Source of the DNA: Colwellia chukchiensis
GTDB taxonomy: Bacteria; Pseudomonadota; Gammaproteobacteria; Enterobacterales; Alteromonadaceae
Length of the DNA stretch: 64,000 nt
Direction: 5' to 3'
Assembly (NCBI RefSeq): GCF_002104455.1
Contig: NZ_NBOC01000001.1
Coordinates: 372,001-436,000, forward strand
The notes below the pieces were generated by a model. The model had not been told where the DNA came from and ran no database searches. It was given only the letters and a program-made list of their open reading frames with translations. The position numbers and the translations under genes were made by a program. This document shows positions 44,136-52,279 of the stretch, one piece after another (the first letter of the stretch is position 1; each line of letters opens with the position of its first letter).

Positions 44136-46508
44136 ATGATGTTTCGAAAAAATAAATTAGCGTTAATGATTTCAGCAGCATGTGTGGCTACGCCTATCGC
44201 GGTATTTGCAGACGAGGCACCACAAGCAGAGGAAGAATTTAAAGTTGAAAGGATAGAAGTCACGGCAAGTCGACGTGCTAAGTCTCTGTCATCGGTGCCT
44301 TATAACATCAGTGCCGTTGATGGCGCAGCGCTTGAGAAGGCCGGTATTACAGATTTTACCAAATTGACAAGAAACATCCCTGGGCTTGTTTTTAGTGATA
44401 CTGGGCCGCGTAATAATGGCATCAGTGGTGGCTTGATCATGAGAGGAATGAATGCTCAACAAGGTGGTTTTGAAGACTTTTATCGCTCATCTGATCCTGC
44501 TGTCTCGACGTATATCGGTGAAACGCCATTATTTGTTAACTTAAATATGCGTGATATTAATCGCGTAGAAGTACTGCGTGGCCCGCAGGGAACGTTATAT
44601 GGCTCAGGATCTTTAGGCGGCACGATACGTTATATTCAAAACGACGCGAGCTTAGATGGCTTTGATGCTCATGTTTCAACTAAATTATCAAAATCTCAAG
44701 AAGCGGGTGGCATGAATACAGATACTGAGTTTATGGTCAATCTGCCATTAAGCGACAGTTTAGCGGTTAGGCTTGTTGGGGCTTATGTTGATAACTCAGG
44801 CTTTATTGATGCTGATCGTCTAGAAACGCTGGACGCGAATTTACAACCGACAGGTGAAACATTTAGCAAAAAAGATATTAACGATAATGAAGTTAAATAT
44901 GGTCGATTTGCATTAACCTGGGATGTTAGCGATAAAGTAGCTGTTGATTTTAATTACCAAGTACAAGCAGATGAGGTCGCAGGGCGTCAAGCTGTTGCGC
45001 GAAATGTTGGTGAATATGTTTCCGCGATTAAGCAATTGGAGCCTTTTAGTGCTGATGTTCAAGTTGCCTCATTAGATATTGAAGTTGATTTAGGCTTTGC
45101 CACCATGACTTCATCTAGTTCAGCTTATAAAAATGAGGCAGACAGTAGCTATGATCAAAGTTATAGCTATGCCGCACAAGGGTTCTGGGCTTACTACGAA
45201 GGTTTGCCACGGGAAGTGGTAACCGGCATTAAAACCTACAGAACCGATGCTTTTATACAGGAGCTGCGTTTAGTGTCAAATGACATTGGTACCTTTGAGT
45301 GGGTTGTTGGTCTTTATGTTAATAGTTGGCATGGCGCCTCGAGTGCTGAAGATTATGCGCGCGGATTAGATGCATTTTTTGCTGCCCCCAATCCCCAAGC
45401 ACAAGATCTTAACTATACCAATATACAAAAAGATAGTTTTAGCGATAAAGCCATTTTTGGTGAGCTTACCTATCATGTCTCTGATGACTGGCAAATGACC
45501 TTCGGTGCGAGATTTTTTGACCAAGAGTTTGAATCATATCAACGGATTACCTTACCCACCTGTGGTGTCTTTTGTGGCGAAGGTGATTTAGGGTTAAGTG
45601 AAGCTTCAGCGAAGCAGTCATTTAAAGATCAAATCTTCAAGTTTAATACCTCTTACGCAGTCAATAGTGATCTTATGGTTTATGCAACTGTTTCAGAAGG
45701 TTTCCGCCATGGTGGCTCGAATGGCTTACCGATTGATGATCCATCAACACCGGCGACAGAAGGGGGCGTTTTTGCCAATGACGCCACGTTAGGTGCCTAT
45801 CAACCAGATAAAGCAACTAACTTTGAAACCGGTGTTAAAGGCTTTACATTTGATGAACATTTAGAGTTCACTGCCTCTGTGTTTTACATTGATTGGGAAG
45901 ATAATCAAGTATTACAAAACTCACCTCACGGCGGCTTCCCGATTGTATTTAATTTGGGAGAATCAGTCACTAAAGGCTTTGAATTTGAGTCAAAATGGCG
46001 CTTTACGCAAAACTTTTCAGTTTCGCTTGGTTATGCCTATGTTTCTGCTGAAGTTAGCAAAGACTTTGCTGGCTTACCCAACCTTAATGGCGAGCCGACA
46101 TTACATATTAAAGAAGGCGAAAGATTACCCGGTGTCCCAGAGCATACACTTACCGGTGCATTAGATTATTCATTTGTCACGGCCAGTGATCTAGATATTT
46201 CACTGCATTTAGGGGGCTTTTACAAAGGCGGCTTTGCAACAGATTTTGAGAAGGGTTCATTGTACTACGATGAGGTAGACTCTCAGGTTATTTTTGATGC
46301 TTCTGCAACCATGTATGTTGGTCAATGGCAGCTATCATTGTTCGTCGATAACCTATTTAATTCAGATGCATCAACACTTGAATTAGGCGATGTTTACTAT
46401 CAAAACTATGCTGGACAACCTGATCCTCAGCAACGACTGGTTAATGGTGACGTGAGTTACATTGTTCGTCCACGTACTCTTGGTTTTGGGGTGAAATACG
46501 TCTTTTAG
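44136..46508 (+). CDS. TonB-dependent outer-membrane receptor
   Basis: A 790-residue outer-membrane transporter. A signal peptide covers about residues 1-26. The plug domain follows, with VERIEVTASRR, RNIPGLVF, RGMNAQQGG and VEVLRGPQGTLYGSGSLGGTIRYI. The barrel ends in aromatic-terminated VRPRTLGFGVKYVF. It resembles the broad group of receptors common in marine bacteria that import organic substrates rather than iron. Its position 57 bases after the AruI-like gene suggests that it brings in the substrate of this pathway. Confidence 0.88.
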   Translation: MMFRKNKLALMISAACVATPIAVFADEAPQAEEEFKVERIEVTASRRAKSLSSVPYNISAVDGAALEKAGITDFTKLTRNIPGLVFSDTGPRNNGISGGLIMRGMNAQQGGFEDFYRSSDPAVSTYIGETPLFVNLNMRDINRVEVLRGPQGTLYGSGSLGGTIRYIQNDASLDGFDAHVSTKLSKSQEAGGMNTDTEFMVNLPLSDSLAVRLVGAYVDNSGFIDADRLETLDANLQPTGETFSKKDINDNEVKYGRFALTWDVSDKVAVDFNYQVQADEVAGRQAVARNVGEYVSAIKQLEPFSADVQVASLDIEVDLGFATMTSSSSAYKNEADSSYDQSYSYAAQGFWAYYEGLPREVVTGIKTYRTDAFIQELRLVSNDIGTFEWVVGLYVNSWHGASSAEDYARGLDAFFAAPNPQAQDLNYTNIQKDSFSDKAIFGELTYHVSDDWQMTFGARFFDQEFESYQRITLPTCGVFCGEGDLGLSEASAKQSFKDQIFKFNTSYAVNSDLMVYATVSEGFRHGGSNGLPIDDPSTPATEGGVFANDATLGAYQPDKATNFETGVKGFTFDEHLEFTASVFYIDWEDNQVLQNSPHGGFPIVFNLGESVTKGFEFESKWRFTQNFSVSLGYAYVSAEVSKDFAGLPNLNGEPTLHIKEGERLPGVPEHTLTGALDYSFVTASDLDISLHLGGFYKGGFATDFEKGSLYYDEVDSQVIFDASATMYVGQWQLSLFVDNLFNSDASTLELGDVYYQNYAGQPDPQQRLVNGDVSYIVRPRTLGFGVKYVF

Positions 46509-46529
46509 CGCATTTATAAAAACTTTTTT

Positions 46530-46570
46530 AACTGACTAAATTGAAGGGAGTTCGCGTTTAGTCAGTTTTT
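46530..46570 (+). terminator. Terminator after the receptor gene
   Basis: AACTGACTAAA (46530-46540) pairs with TTTAGTCAGTT (46557-46567), followed by T residues. Confidence 0.78.
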
Positions 46571-46662
46571 AAAGCAAATTTATAATGTATAAAGATTAAG
46601 TGTACGAACGCTAATCGCTGATCATAAAGGGGGCGACGTTTTCGCGTCGGGAGTTTATCTAT

Positions 46663-48036
46663 ATGAGTCAAACCAAGGTGAAATGCCCTAACGAGAATAA
46701 AGTAACATTGGCAAGTTTAGCTGCGTTTATAATACCTTCCTTACTAGGTGTTTTGCTGTTTTTAGTGCCGGTTAATTACGACGGTAAAATGACGGTTATA
46801 CTGGGAATATTAGCAGACTCTTTAAAAAGTATACTGGCTGATAATATTGGTTATTTTACCACTTTCATTTTTGTTACTTCCGCGCTATTTAGCTTAATTT
46901 ATTCTCTATTGCCATTGCACTGGGCGGAAAAAACGCCTTATTTACAGCAACTATTTAAAACCACGCCTATTTGGCTGATATTACGCGTACTTGGCGGCGT
47001 TGTCAGCACTTTTACCTTACTTCAAATTGGCCCTGAATGGGTTATTAGCCAAGACACAGGCGTGACTGCTTTTATCGATGTTGCCGGCATTATTTTTTGT
47101 TTGATTGGTATTGGTTGTTTATTACTGCCGCTATTGACTGATTATGGTTTTCTTGAGTTTGTTGGCGTACTGTTTCGTAAGGGCTTTCAAAAAATATTTG
47201 GCTTACCTGGCCGCTCAACCATTGATGTCTTAGCGTCATGGGTAGGTTCTTCAAGTATTGCTTCTTTATTGACCATTAAACAGTATGAAACCGGCTTTTA
47301 TACCATGCGTGAGTCGTCAGTCATCGTGACTAACTTTTCCGTTGTTTCTGTGCCTTTTGTGGTGTTAACCGCTAATGTTGCGGGCATCTCCGAATATGTA
47401 TTTCTCCTGTACGGTGCGATGATCACCATTTGTGTGTTATGCGCGATTATTACCCCTAAATTACCCCCGCTTTCTAACCTACCTGATGAGTATTACCCGC
47501 CGGTAGGGAAGCAAATACATGAAGCAGTTCAGGATGATGGTTCAACGTATAAATGGGCATTGGATCAAGCGCTAAAAAGAGCGGATTCGTCACCTGGTCC
47601 CAAAAGGATGCTGAAAAATGGCTCACTCAGTATGGTGGATCTTTTTTTTACCATGATGCCTGCGGCGATGACCATTGAGTTTTTGGCATTATCGGTTTAT
47701 CACCATACCAGTATTTTTCATGTTATTGCGACGCCCGTGGTACCGATATTGGAGTTATTGGGCATTCCTATGGCCTATGAAGCTGCGCCAGGCGTGCTTG
47801 TGGGTTTATTGGATCAATTTGTGCCTGCGATTATTGCCGGTGGTATTGATAATCCATTAACAAGCTTTGTGTTAGCGGGCTTATCGGTGACACAACTGAT
47901 ATTTTTCGCTGAAATCGGTATTTTAATTCTCCGCTCGAAAATTCCATTAAATGTCAGCAAACTTGTCGCTATTTTTTGCATTCGTACGTGTATTTCATTA
48001 CCCATACTGGCATTAATTGGGCATATATTTATTTAA
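46663..48036 (+). CDS. YjiH-family inner-membrane transporter-like protein
   Basis: A 457-residue polytopic membrane protein with about ten hydrophobic segments. It carries the nucleoside-recognition (Gate) domain of the YjiH family; signatures include LASWVGSSSIASLLTIKQYETGFYT-like sequence and MMPAAMTIEFLALSVYHHT. Transport function has been suggested for the family but the substrate is unknown. Here it may carry the substrate that the neighbouring receptor admits to the periplasm. GGGAG lies 12 bases before the ATG, next to a small GACG/CGTC hairpin. Confidence 0.78.
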   Translation: MSQTKVKCPNENKVTLASLAAFIIPSLLGVLLFLVPVNYDGKMTVILGILADSLKSILADNIGYFTTFIFVTSALFSLIYSLLPLHWAEKTPYLQQLFKTTPIWLILRVLGGVVSTFTLLQIGPEWVISQDTGVTAFIDVAGIIFCLIGIGCLLLPLLTDYGFLEFVGVLFRKGFQKIFGLPGRSTIDVLASWVGSSSIASLLTIKQYETGFYTMRESSVIVTNFSVVSVPFVVLTANVAGISEYVFLLYGAMITICVLCAIITPKLPPLSNLPDEYYPPVGKQIHEAVQDDGSTYKWALDQALKRADSSPGPKRMLKNGSLSMVDLFFTMMPAAMTIEFLALSVYHHTSIFHVIATPVVPILELLGIPMAYEAAPGVLVGLLDQFVPAIIAGGIDNPLTSFVLAGLSVTQLIFFAEIGILILRSKIPLNVSKLVAIFCIRTCISLPILALIGHIFI

Positions 48037-48120
48037 CTTGCGCTTGGTTTAAGAGCTATTTAAGCCGAAATAATACTCAACGTAGTGTGTGGGAATTATT
48101 CATAGTTAAGCTCACCAAGG

Positions 48121-48160
48121 CATGTAGATAACAGCTCTAGCGCGATATGTTATCTACATG
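48121..48160. terminator. Hairpin between convergent yjiH-like and aruH genes
   Basis: CATGTAGATAACA (48121-48133) and TGTTATCTACATG (48148-48160) are perfectly complementary over 13 bp with a 14-base loop. There is no strong T tract, so it may be a bidirectional terminator or an mRNA-end hairpin. Confidence 0.55.
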
Positions 48161-48181
48161 CATTATTTACATGAGATGAAA

Positions 48182-49402
48182 TTAAGATAGTAACTCAAGG
48201 TGTGGTTCATTTTGCTGAGCGTCGCTGCTACTTAATACATACTTCATACAGTCATCAATTTGTCGACCCGCTTTAACAAGCGTCTCAACAGGCACAGATA
48301 AACTTAAACGAACGTAGCCTTCCACTGATGGGCCAAATGCGCCACAAGGTAAAGTAGCAACATCGAATTTATCGAGTAAAATAGTAGCGAATGCTTGACT
48401 TGACAGGCCGGTACTTCGAATATCTAGCATTAAGAACATACCAGCTTCAGGTAAGTGAACTTCAAGCCCTTCAACATCCTTTAATAACGCATATAAAGTA
48501 TCACGGCGGTGCTTATAGGTCTGTTTCATCAACTCAAGCTCTGGTAATGCTTGGGTTAACGCCACTTTTGCTGCAGCTTGAATAAATACCGGATTACCAA
48601 ATAACATACAAAGCGCGACATTAGCTAAATGTACCGCGAGTTCTTCAGGGCAAACCGCCCAACCGACACGCCAGCCTGTCATTGCATGAGATTTCGACAA
48701 ACTATTAATCGTGACAGTACGCTCTGCCATGCCGCGTAATGAACATGGGCTAAAATGTGCTTGCTCATAGGTCAAGGTTGAATACACTTCATCTGAAATC
48801 AGCCACAGATCATGCTCAATGCATAGTTTTGCTACAGCCTCCATGGTTTGACGCGGGAAAATAGCACCACTTGGGTTATTGGGGCTATTGAGCAGGATAG
48901 CCCTTGTTTTGCTGGTTATTGCCGCTGCAATATCTTCAGGCATGACTTGAAAGCCGTTGTCAGGTCTCATAGGGATCCTGACAATTTTTGCACCAGTAGA
49001 ATTAAAAACCGCGTCATAAGTGGTATACATAGGCTCAGGTATTATTATTTCATCGCCCGGTCCTAAAAGGCATTGCGCCGTGGCATAAAGGGCACATTGT
49101 GCGCCGTTCATAACCACCACTTGTTTATTGTTTACTGCTAGACCTGTTGTTTTTGTGTGCCAGTTCGCAATAATGTCTCTTAATTCAATATCGCCTGAAA
49201 CGTCGCCATAATGGGTATCGCCATTATTTAATGAATTGAATGTTGCATCAATAATAGGCTGTGGTGTATCAAAGTCGGGATCACCTAAGGCAAGCACAAT
49301 AACATCTTCACCCGCTTGTTGACGCTCTAATCCTTTATAGAGTACCTGCCAAGCATCAACTGAATCACCACCAATTCGTTTAGTAAAATCTGAATATCTC
49401 AT
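48182..49402 (-). CDS. aruH: Arginine:pyruvate transaminase, AruH-like
   Basis: A fold-type I PLP aminotransferase of 406 residues. It resembles Pseudomonas AruH along its whole length, including the start MRYSDFTKRIGGD, the stretch VVVMNGAQCALYATAQCLL, and INSLSKSHAMTGWRVGW with the PLP lysine K237. It should transfer the amino group of arginine to pyruvate, giving 2-ketoarginine for the AruI-like enzyme. The ATG at 49402 is chosen because it gives the AruH N-terminus; the upstream open frame runs through a palindromic operator. It is divergent from a tetR gene. Confidence 0.87.
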   Translation of the reverse strand: MRYSDFTKRIGGDSVDAWQVLYKGLERQQAGEDVIVLALGDPDFDTPQPIIDATFNSLNNGDTHYGDVSGDIELRDIIANWHTKTTGLAVNNKQVVVMNGAQCALYATAQCLLGPGDEIIIPEPMYTTYDAVFNSTGAKIVRIPMRPDNGFQVMPEDIAAAITSKTRAILLNSPNNPSGAIFPRQTMEAVAKLCIEHDLWLISDEVYSTLTYEQAHFSPCSLRGMAERTVTINSLSKSHAMTGWRVGWAVCPEELAVHLANVALCMLFGNPVFIQAAAKVALTQALPELELMKQTYKHRRDTLYALLKDVEGLEVHLPEAGMFLMLDIRSTGLSSQAFATILLDKFDVATLPCGAFGPSVEGYVRLSLSVPVETLVKAGRQIDDCMKYVLSSSDAQQNEPHLELLS

Positions 49403-49428
49403 TTTTGAAATTCCTATTATCGTTCTAG

Positions 49429-49470
49429 TGACAAGCCTCTGTTGTACAATTGTACAATAGAGGCTTGTCA
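49429..49470. promoter_or_regulatory. 42-bp palindromic operator upstream of aruH
   Basis: The central TTGTACAATTGTACAA (49442-49457) is a perfect palindrome. It is flanked by TGACAAGCCTCT and AGAGGCTTGTCA, which are perfect complements; only one pair of bases (49441/49458) does not match. It lies 27 bp before the aruH ATG. The adjacent TetR protein is the obvious candidate ligand. Confidence 0.75.
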
Positions 49471-49537
49471 TGTTAATACGCAATCGAACTTAGTTAGAAG
49501 CGTTAGTATTATTTAGTAAGGATATTTAAGCTAACAG

Positions 49538-49559
49538 CTATTGTTCAATTGTACAATAG
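49538..49559. promoter_or_regulatory. Second operator copy between aruH and tetR
   Basis: CTATTGTTCAATTGTACAAT plus two bases forms a 22-bp palindrome with one mismatched pair. It matches the core of the first operator 99 bp away. It lies about 105 bp before the tetR ATG. Confidence 0.65.
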
Positions 49560-49663
49560 GCGTTTTAGCCTTTCTCTTGTGGTTCATTATAGACTTGTTA
49601 TTATTCACCACTAATTTATCATGCACTCTCAGATAAGCGATTTGAAAGCGCATTGAAAATATA

Positions 49664-50311
49664 ATGAAAATAATGAATAGAGTGGCTAGTAGTACATCTC
49701 CAGGCGCTAGGTTAACGCCAGATGAACGTCGAGCAGAACTAATCGATGCCGTACTTAGGTGTATTATGAGAGATGGTCACCTAGGGCTTTCCGTGCGCAC
49801 TGTCTGTCAAGAGGCAGGAGTATCAGCAGGACTATTAGCGCACCACTTTAACGGCAAGGAAGAATTAATCAAAGAAGCTTATCGAAAGCTCACTAAGGAT
49901 CTTTTTATCCAGTTGCTCGCGATATTAGATGAGGCTTCTGAGCCAGTAGCGCAACTTAGGTTATATGTGGACAGCTTTTTTCGCCCACCTATGCTTGATA
50001 AAGATTATTTAAAAGTTTGGTTAGGCTTTTGGAGTCTCAGCCAACAAAAAGCTGAAATTGCCACCTTAAGAAACGAAGTAAACAGTAAATATGTAAAAAT
50101 ACTCGAACAACTCATAACGCAAAGTATTAACCGATTAGATATACCTAATGTAAATGCTCGTTTGGCGGCATTTGGTTTGTCAGCGTTAATGGATGGACTT
50201 TGGCTGGAGTGGTCGTTAAACCCAAAAAGCTTTTCCCCCGAAGAAGCCAATCAGATTTGTCAGTGCTGGGTTGATAGCCTAATTGCTGGTGAACTTAAAC
50301 GTATTCGCTAG
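49664..50311 (+). CDS. TetR-family (BetI-like) regulator
   Basis: A 215-residue TetR regulator. The helix-turn-helix (LSVRTVCQEAGVSAGLLAHHFNGKEELI) is of the BetI type, and the C-terminal domain is of the TetR_C_6 kind, as in RutR/BetI relatives (DYLKVWLGFWSLSQ). It is divergent from aruH with two matching palindromic operators between them. The ligand could be arginine, 2-ketoarginine or a guanidino compound, but this is inference. Confidence 0.87.
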   Translation: MKIMNRVASSTSPGARLTPDERRAELIDAVLRCIMRDGHLGLSVRTVCQEAGVSAGLLAHHFNGKEELIKEAYRKLTKDLFIQLLAILDEASEPVAQLRLYVDSFFRPPMLDKDYLKVWLGFWSLSQQKAEIATLRNEVNSKYVKILEQLITQSINRLDIPNVNARLAAFGLSALMDGLWLEWSLNPKSFSPEEANQICQCWVDSLIAGELKRIR

Positions 50312-50610
50312 CGGTAAGTTATATCACTTAATGAATCAACTTGGTATTATTTTACGCCCTAGCCAAAGCAGTACATCACTTTGTTTTTGGACGCTAACAC
50401 TGAGGATATTGACATTAGCGTGTTCGATGATTTCGATGCTAATGTGAAAACTCAACAGCCGCTAATTTATAATAAATTAGTATTGTGCTATTGCTTATAG
50501 ATAGGGCATGCTTAATGACAAATTTATTAACTCGAAGCGTAAGTGACTTGCTCAATAAGTTGCCGAAGCATGGCGCTTCACATTCTTCATTAATTGAAAA
50601 AGGACAGTAA
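50312..50610. other. Intergenic region before the VOC gene
   Basis: A 299-base gap. CTAATTTAT and ATAAATTAG form a palindrome at 50462-50480. A 31-codon frame at 50515-50610 ends just before the VOC gene ATG but has no ribosome binding site. Confidence 0.45.
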
Positions 50611-50991
50611 ATGTTTAGTCATATCATGATAGGCGCGAACGATATACAAGCGTCAAAAAAGTTTTACGATGCCATTTTGGCGGAGCTAGGTCATAAACCA
50701 GGTGTTATTGATGAAAAAGGCCGCTGTTTTTATTTTACCGATCAGGGGATTTTTGCGTTAACAACGCCAATTAACGGTGAGCCAGCCAGCCATGGCAATG
50801 GCACCACCATAGGATTTGCCGCCGCAAACCCTGAACAAGCTAAGGCTTGGCATGCTGCTGGTGTTGCTAATGGCGGCAGCGCTTGTGAAGATGCGCCAGG
50901 TGTGCGTGAAGGTGCAATTGGTAAATTATACTTAGCGTATTTGCGTGATCCTTCAGGCAATAAAATTTGTGCGCTGCATCGTATAGCGTGA
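50611..50991 (+). CDS. VOC-family glyoxalase/dioxygenase-like protein
   Basis: A 126-residue single vicinal-oxygen-chelate domain protein. It begins FSHIMIGANDIQASKKFYDAIL, with the N-terminal metal histidine, and ends with YLRDPSGNKICALHRIA, the family C-terminus. Such proteins include glyoxalase I-like, fosfomycin-resistance and ring-cleavage enzymes; this small group has no assigned function. AAAGGACAG precedes the ATG. It has its own terminator. Confidence 0.85.
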   Translation: MFSHIMIGANDIQASKKFYDAILAELGHKPGVIDEKGRCFYFTDQGIFALTTPINGEPASHGNGTTIGFAAANPEQAKAWHAAGVANGGSACEDAPGVREGAIGKLYLAYLRDPSGNKICALHRIA

Positions 50992-51029
50992 TCAGCCATA
51001 CATACTAATGAGCATAAGTACCAGTAAAG

Positions 51030-51063
51030 AATGGTTAAGTGGTTGACACTTAGCCATTTTTTT
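51030..51063 (+). terminator. Terminator of the VOC gene
   Basis: AATGGTTAAGTG and CACTTAGCCATT pair with one mismatch around GTTGA, followed by seven T residues. Confidence 0.88.
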
Positions 51064-51114
51064 ATTGGCGCAGAGATAGTGTAAATCATTGTTTTTGTCA
51101 GGTGCTGGCATTGA

Positions 51115-52218
51115 TTAGCCGCTATGCTTTCGAGCTATACGACGCTTTTGCCAGCGTTTCATATACAAGTAGAGTCCAGATAATACCAAGAAGCTTGGCA
51201 TTAAGCTTAATAAAAGCCAAAGCAGTTTAACCGGCCAAGCGAAAAAATCACCAATATGAAACTTGTACTTAAAATGCCAAACTTTAGTTGCCAACGAGCT
51301 TTTACTGGCGTCATAACTTTTTAACAAGCGACCGGTGTAGGGATCAGCCCAACTCCAACTATAGGCATGACTCTCACTTGGCATTTTTAGCCGTAACGCC
51401 AGTAAGTTGTTGGTTGTATTTGGTAAGTAAATACGATAAACCTCGGCGTTTATTAACGCTGACTTTGCTGCGTCATAGGCCAAGTCAAGCTGCAACGGCT
51501 GCTGCCTTGTGCTGACTGGCGCAGGCGCAATAGCGCGTTGGATTTTACTCATAGTTAACCATTCAACAACTTGTTGGGTTGCCGGTTGCCAATAAAATGC
51601 CATGCCTGAGAATGCAATGAGTAGCAATGGCACGCAACAGAACACTCCAATCGAGGTATGTAATTGATATAGTAGGGCTTTAGCTTTGCTACGCCACTTT
51701 ATTTTTAACCGTTTAAGCGGTTTTTTAGCCTTTAACCACAAAGCACAACCGATAACTAGCTCGATCATTAATAGCAAACTGGCGCAGGCCATTAGCGCTT
51801 GTAGTGGTTTGTTATTGTTTTGATCTTTTAATAATAGCCAGCGATGCCATGACATCACTAAGCCATAAAAGGTATCGTAAAATTGATGCTGCGCGACTAT
51901 ATCGCCGTTGTACGGGTTGATATTAAGGTGGTCACCATTACCTAAGCGCACCAGCCACACCATATTGGCGCTTTGCGCGCGTTCAATAAAGTGTATTGGT
52001 TGCTCGCTAACGAGCGCAATTTTTGCCACTAACTCAGACAGAGCTAACGGCTGTTGGGAGTGGATTTTTGCCGAGCTAATGAGCCAATTATTTGGTTGCA
52101 ACCAGAGTTGAATTTCTTTACCGAACACTAGCAATGCGCCAGAAATGCTTAAACTTAAAATAAATAAACCACTGATCAGCGCTAAGGCTAAATGACAGCG
52201 TCTAAACCATGTTTTCAT
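51115..52218 (-). CDS. PepSY-associated transmembrane protein
   Basis: A 367-residue inner-membrane protein of the PepSY_TM (PiuB-like) family, often beside siderophore receptors and sometimes acting in ferric-siderophore reduction. It has an N-terminal transmembrane anchor (WFRRCHLALALISGLFI) and three further membrane segments, with PepSY regions in the periplasm, and ends in a basic tail (KRWQKRRIARKHSG). The ATG at 52218 is preceded by AGG at good spacing. It is downstream of the receptor gene and probably in the same iron-regulated operon. Confidence 0.88.
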   Translation of the reverse strand: MKTWFRRCHLALALISGLFILSLSISGALLVFGKEIQLWLQPNNWLISSAKIHSQQPLALSELVAKIALVSEQPIHFIERAQSANMVWLVRLGNGDHLNINPYNGDIVAQHQFYDTFYGLVMSWHRWLLLKDQNNNKPLQALMACASLLLMIELVIGCALWLKAKKPLKRLKIKWRSKAKALLYQLHTSIGVFCCVPLLLIAFSGMAFYWQPATQQVVEWLTMSKIQRAIAPAPVSTRQQPLQLDLAYDAAKSALINAEVYRIYLPNTTNNLLALRLKMPSESHAYSWSWADPYTGRLLKSYDASKSSLATKVWHFKYKFHIGDFFAWPVKLLWLLLSLMPSFLVLSGLYLYMKRWQKRRIARKHSG

Positions 52219-52234
52219 AAACAACCTAAAGTAG

Positions 52235-52263
52235 CCGCATTAGCAACATTGCTGCTAATGCGG
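52235..52263 (-). promoter_or_regulatory. Intercistronic hairpin in the iron operon
   Basis: CCGCATTAGCA (52235-52245) and TGCTAATGCGG (52253-52263) are perfect 11-bp complements with a seven-base loop. It lies between the receptor stop and the PepSY start and has no T tract on the minus strand. It may protect the receptor mRNA or reduce read-through. Confidence 0.6.
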
Positions 52264-52279
52264 GAGTAGTGAAAGGGCA

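Noticed and set aside
50515-50610. 31-codon frame ending just before the VOC gene
   Set aside because: No ribosome binding site and ordinary composition; its end merely contains the ribosome binding site of the next gene.
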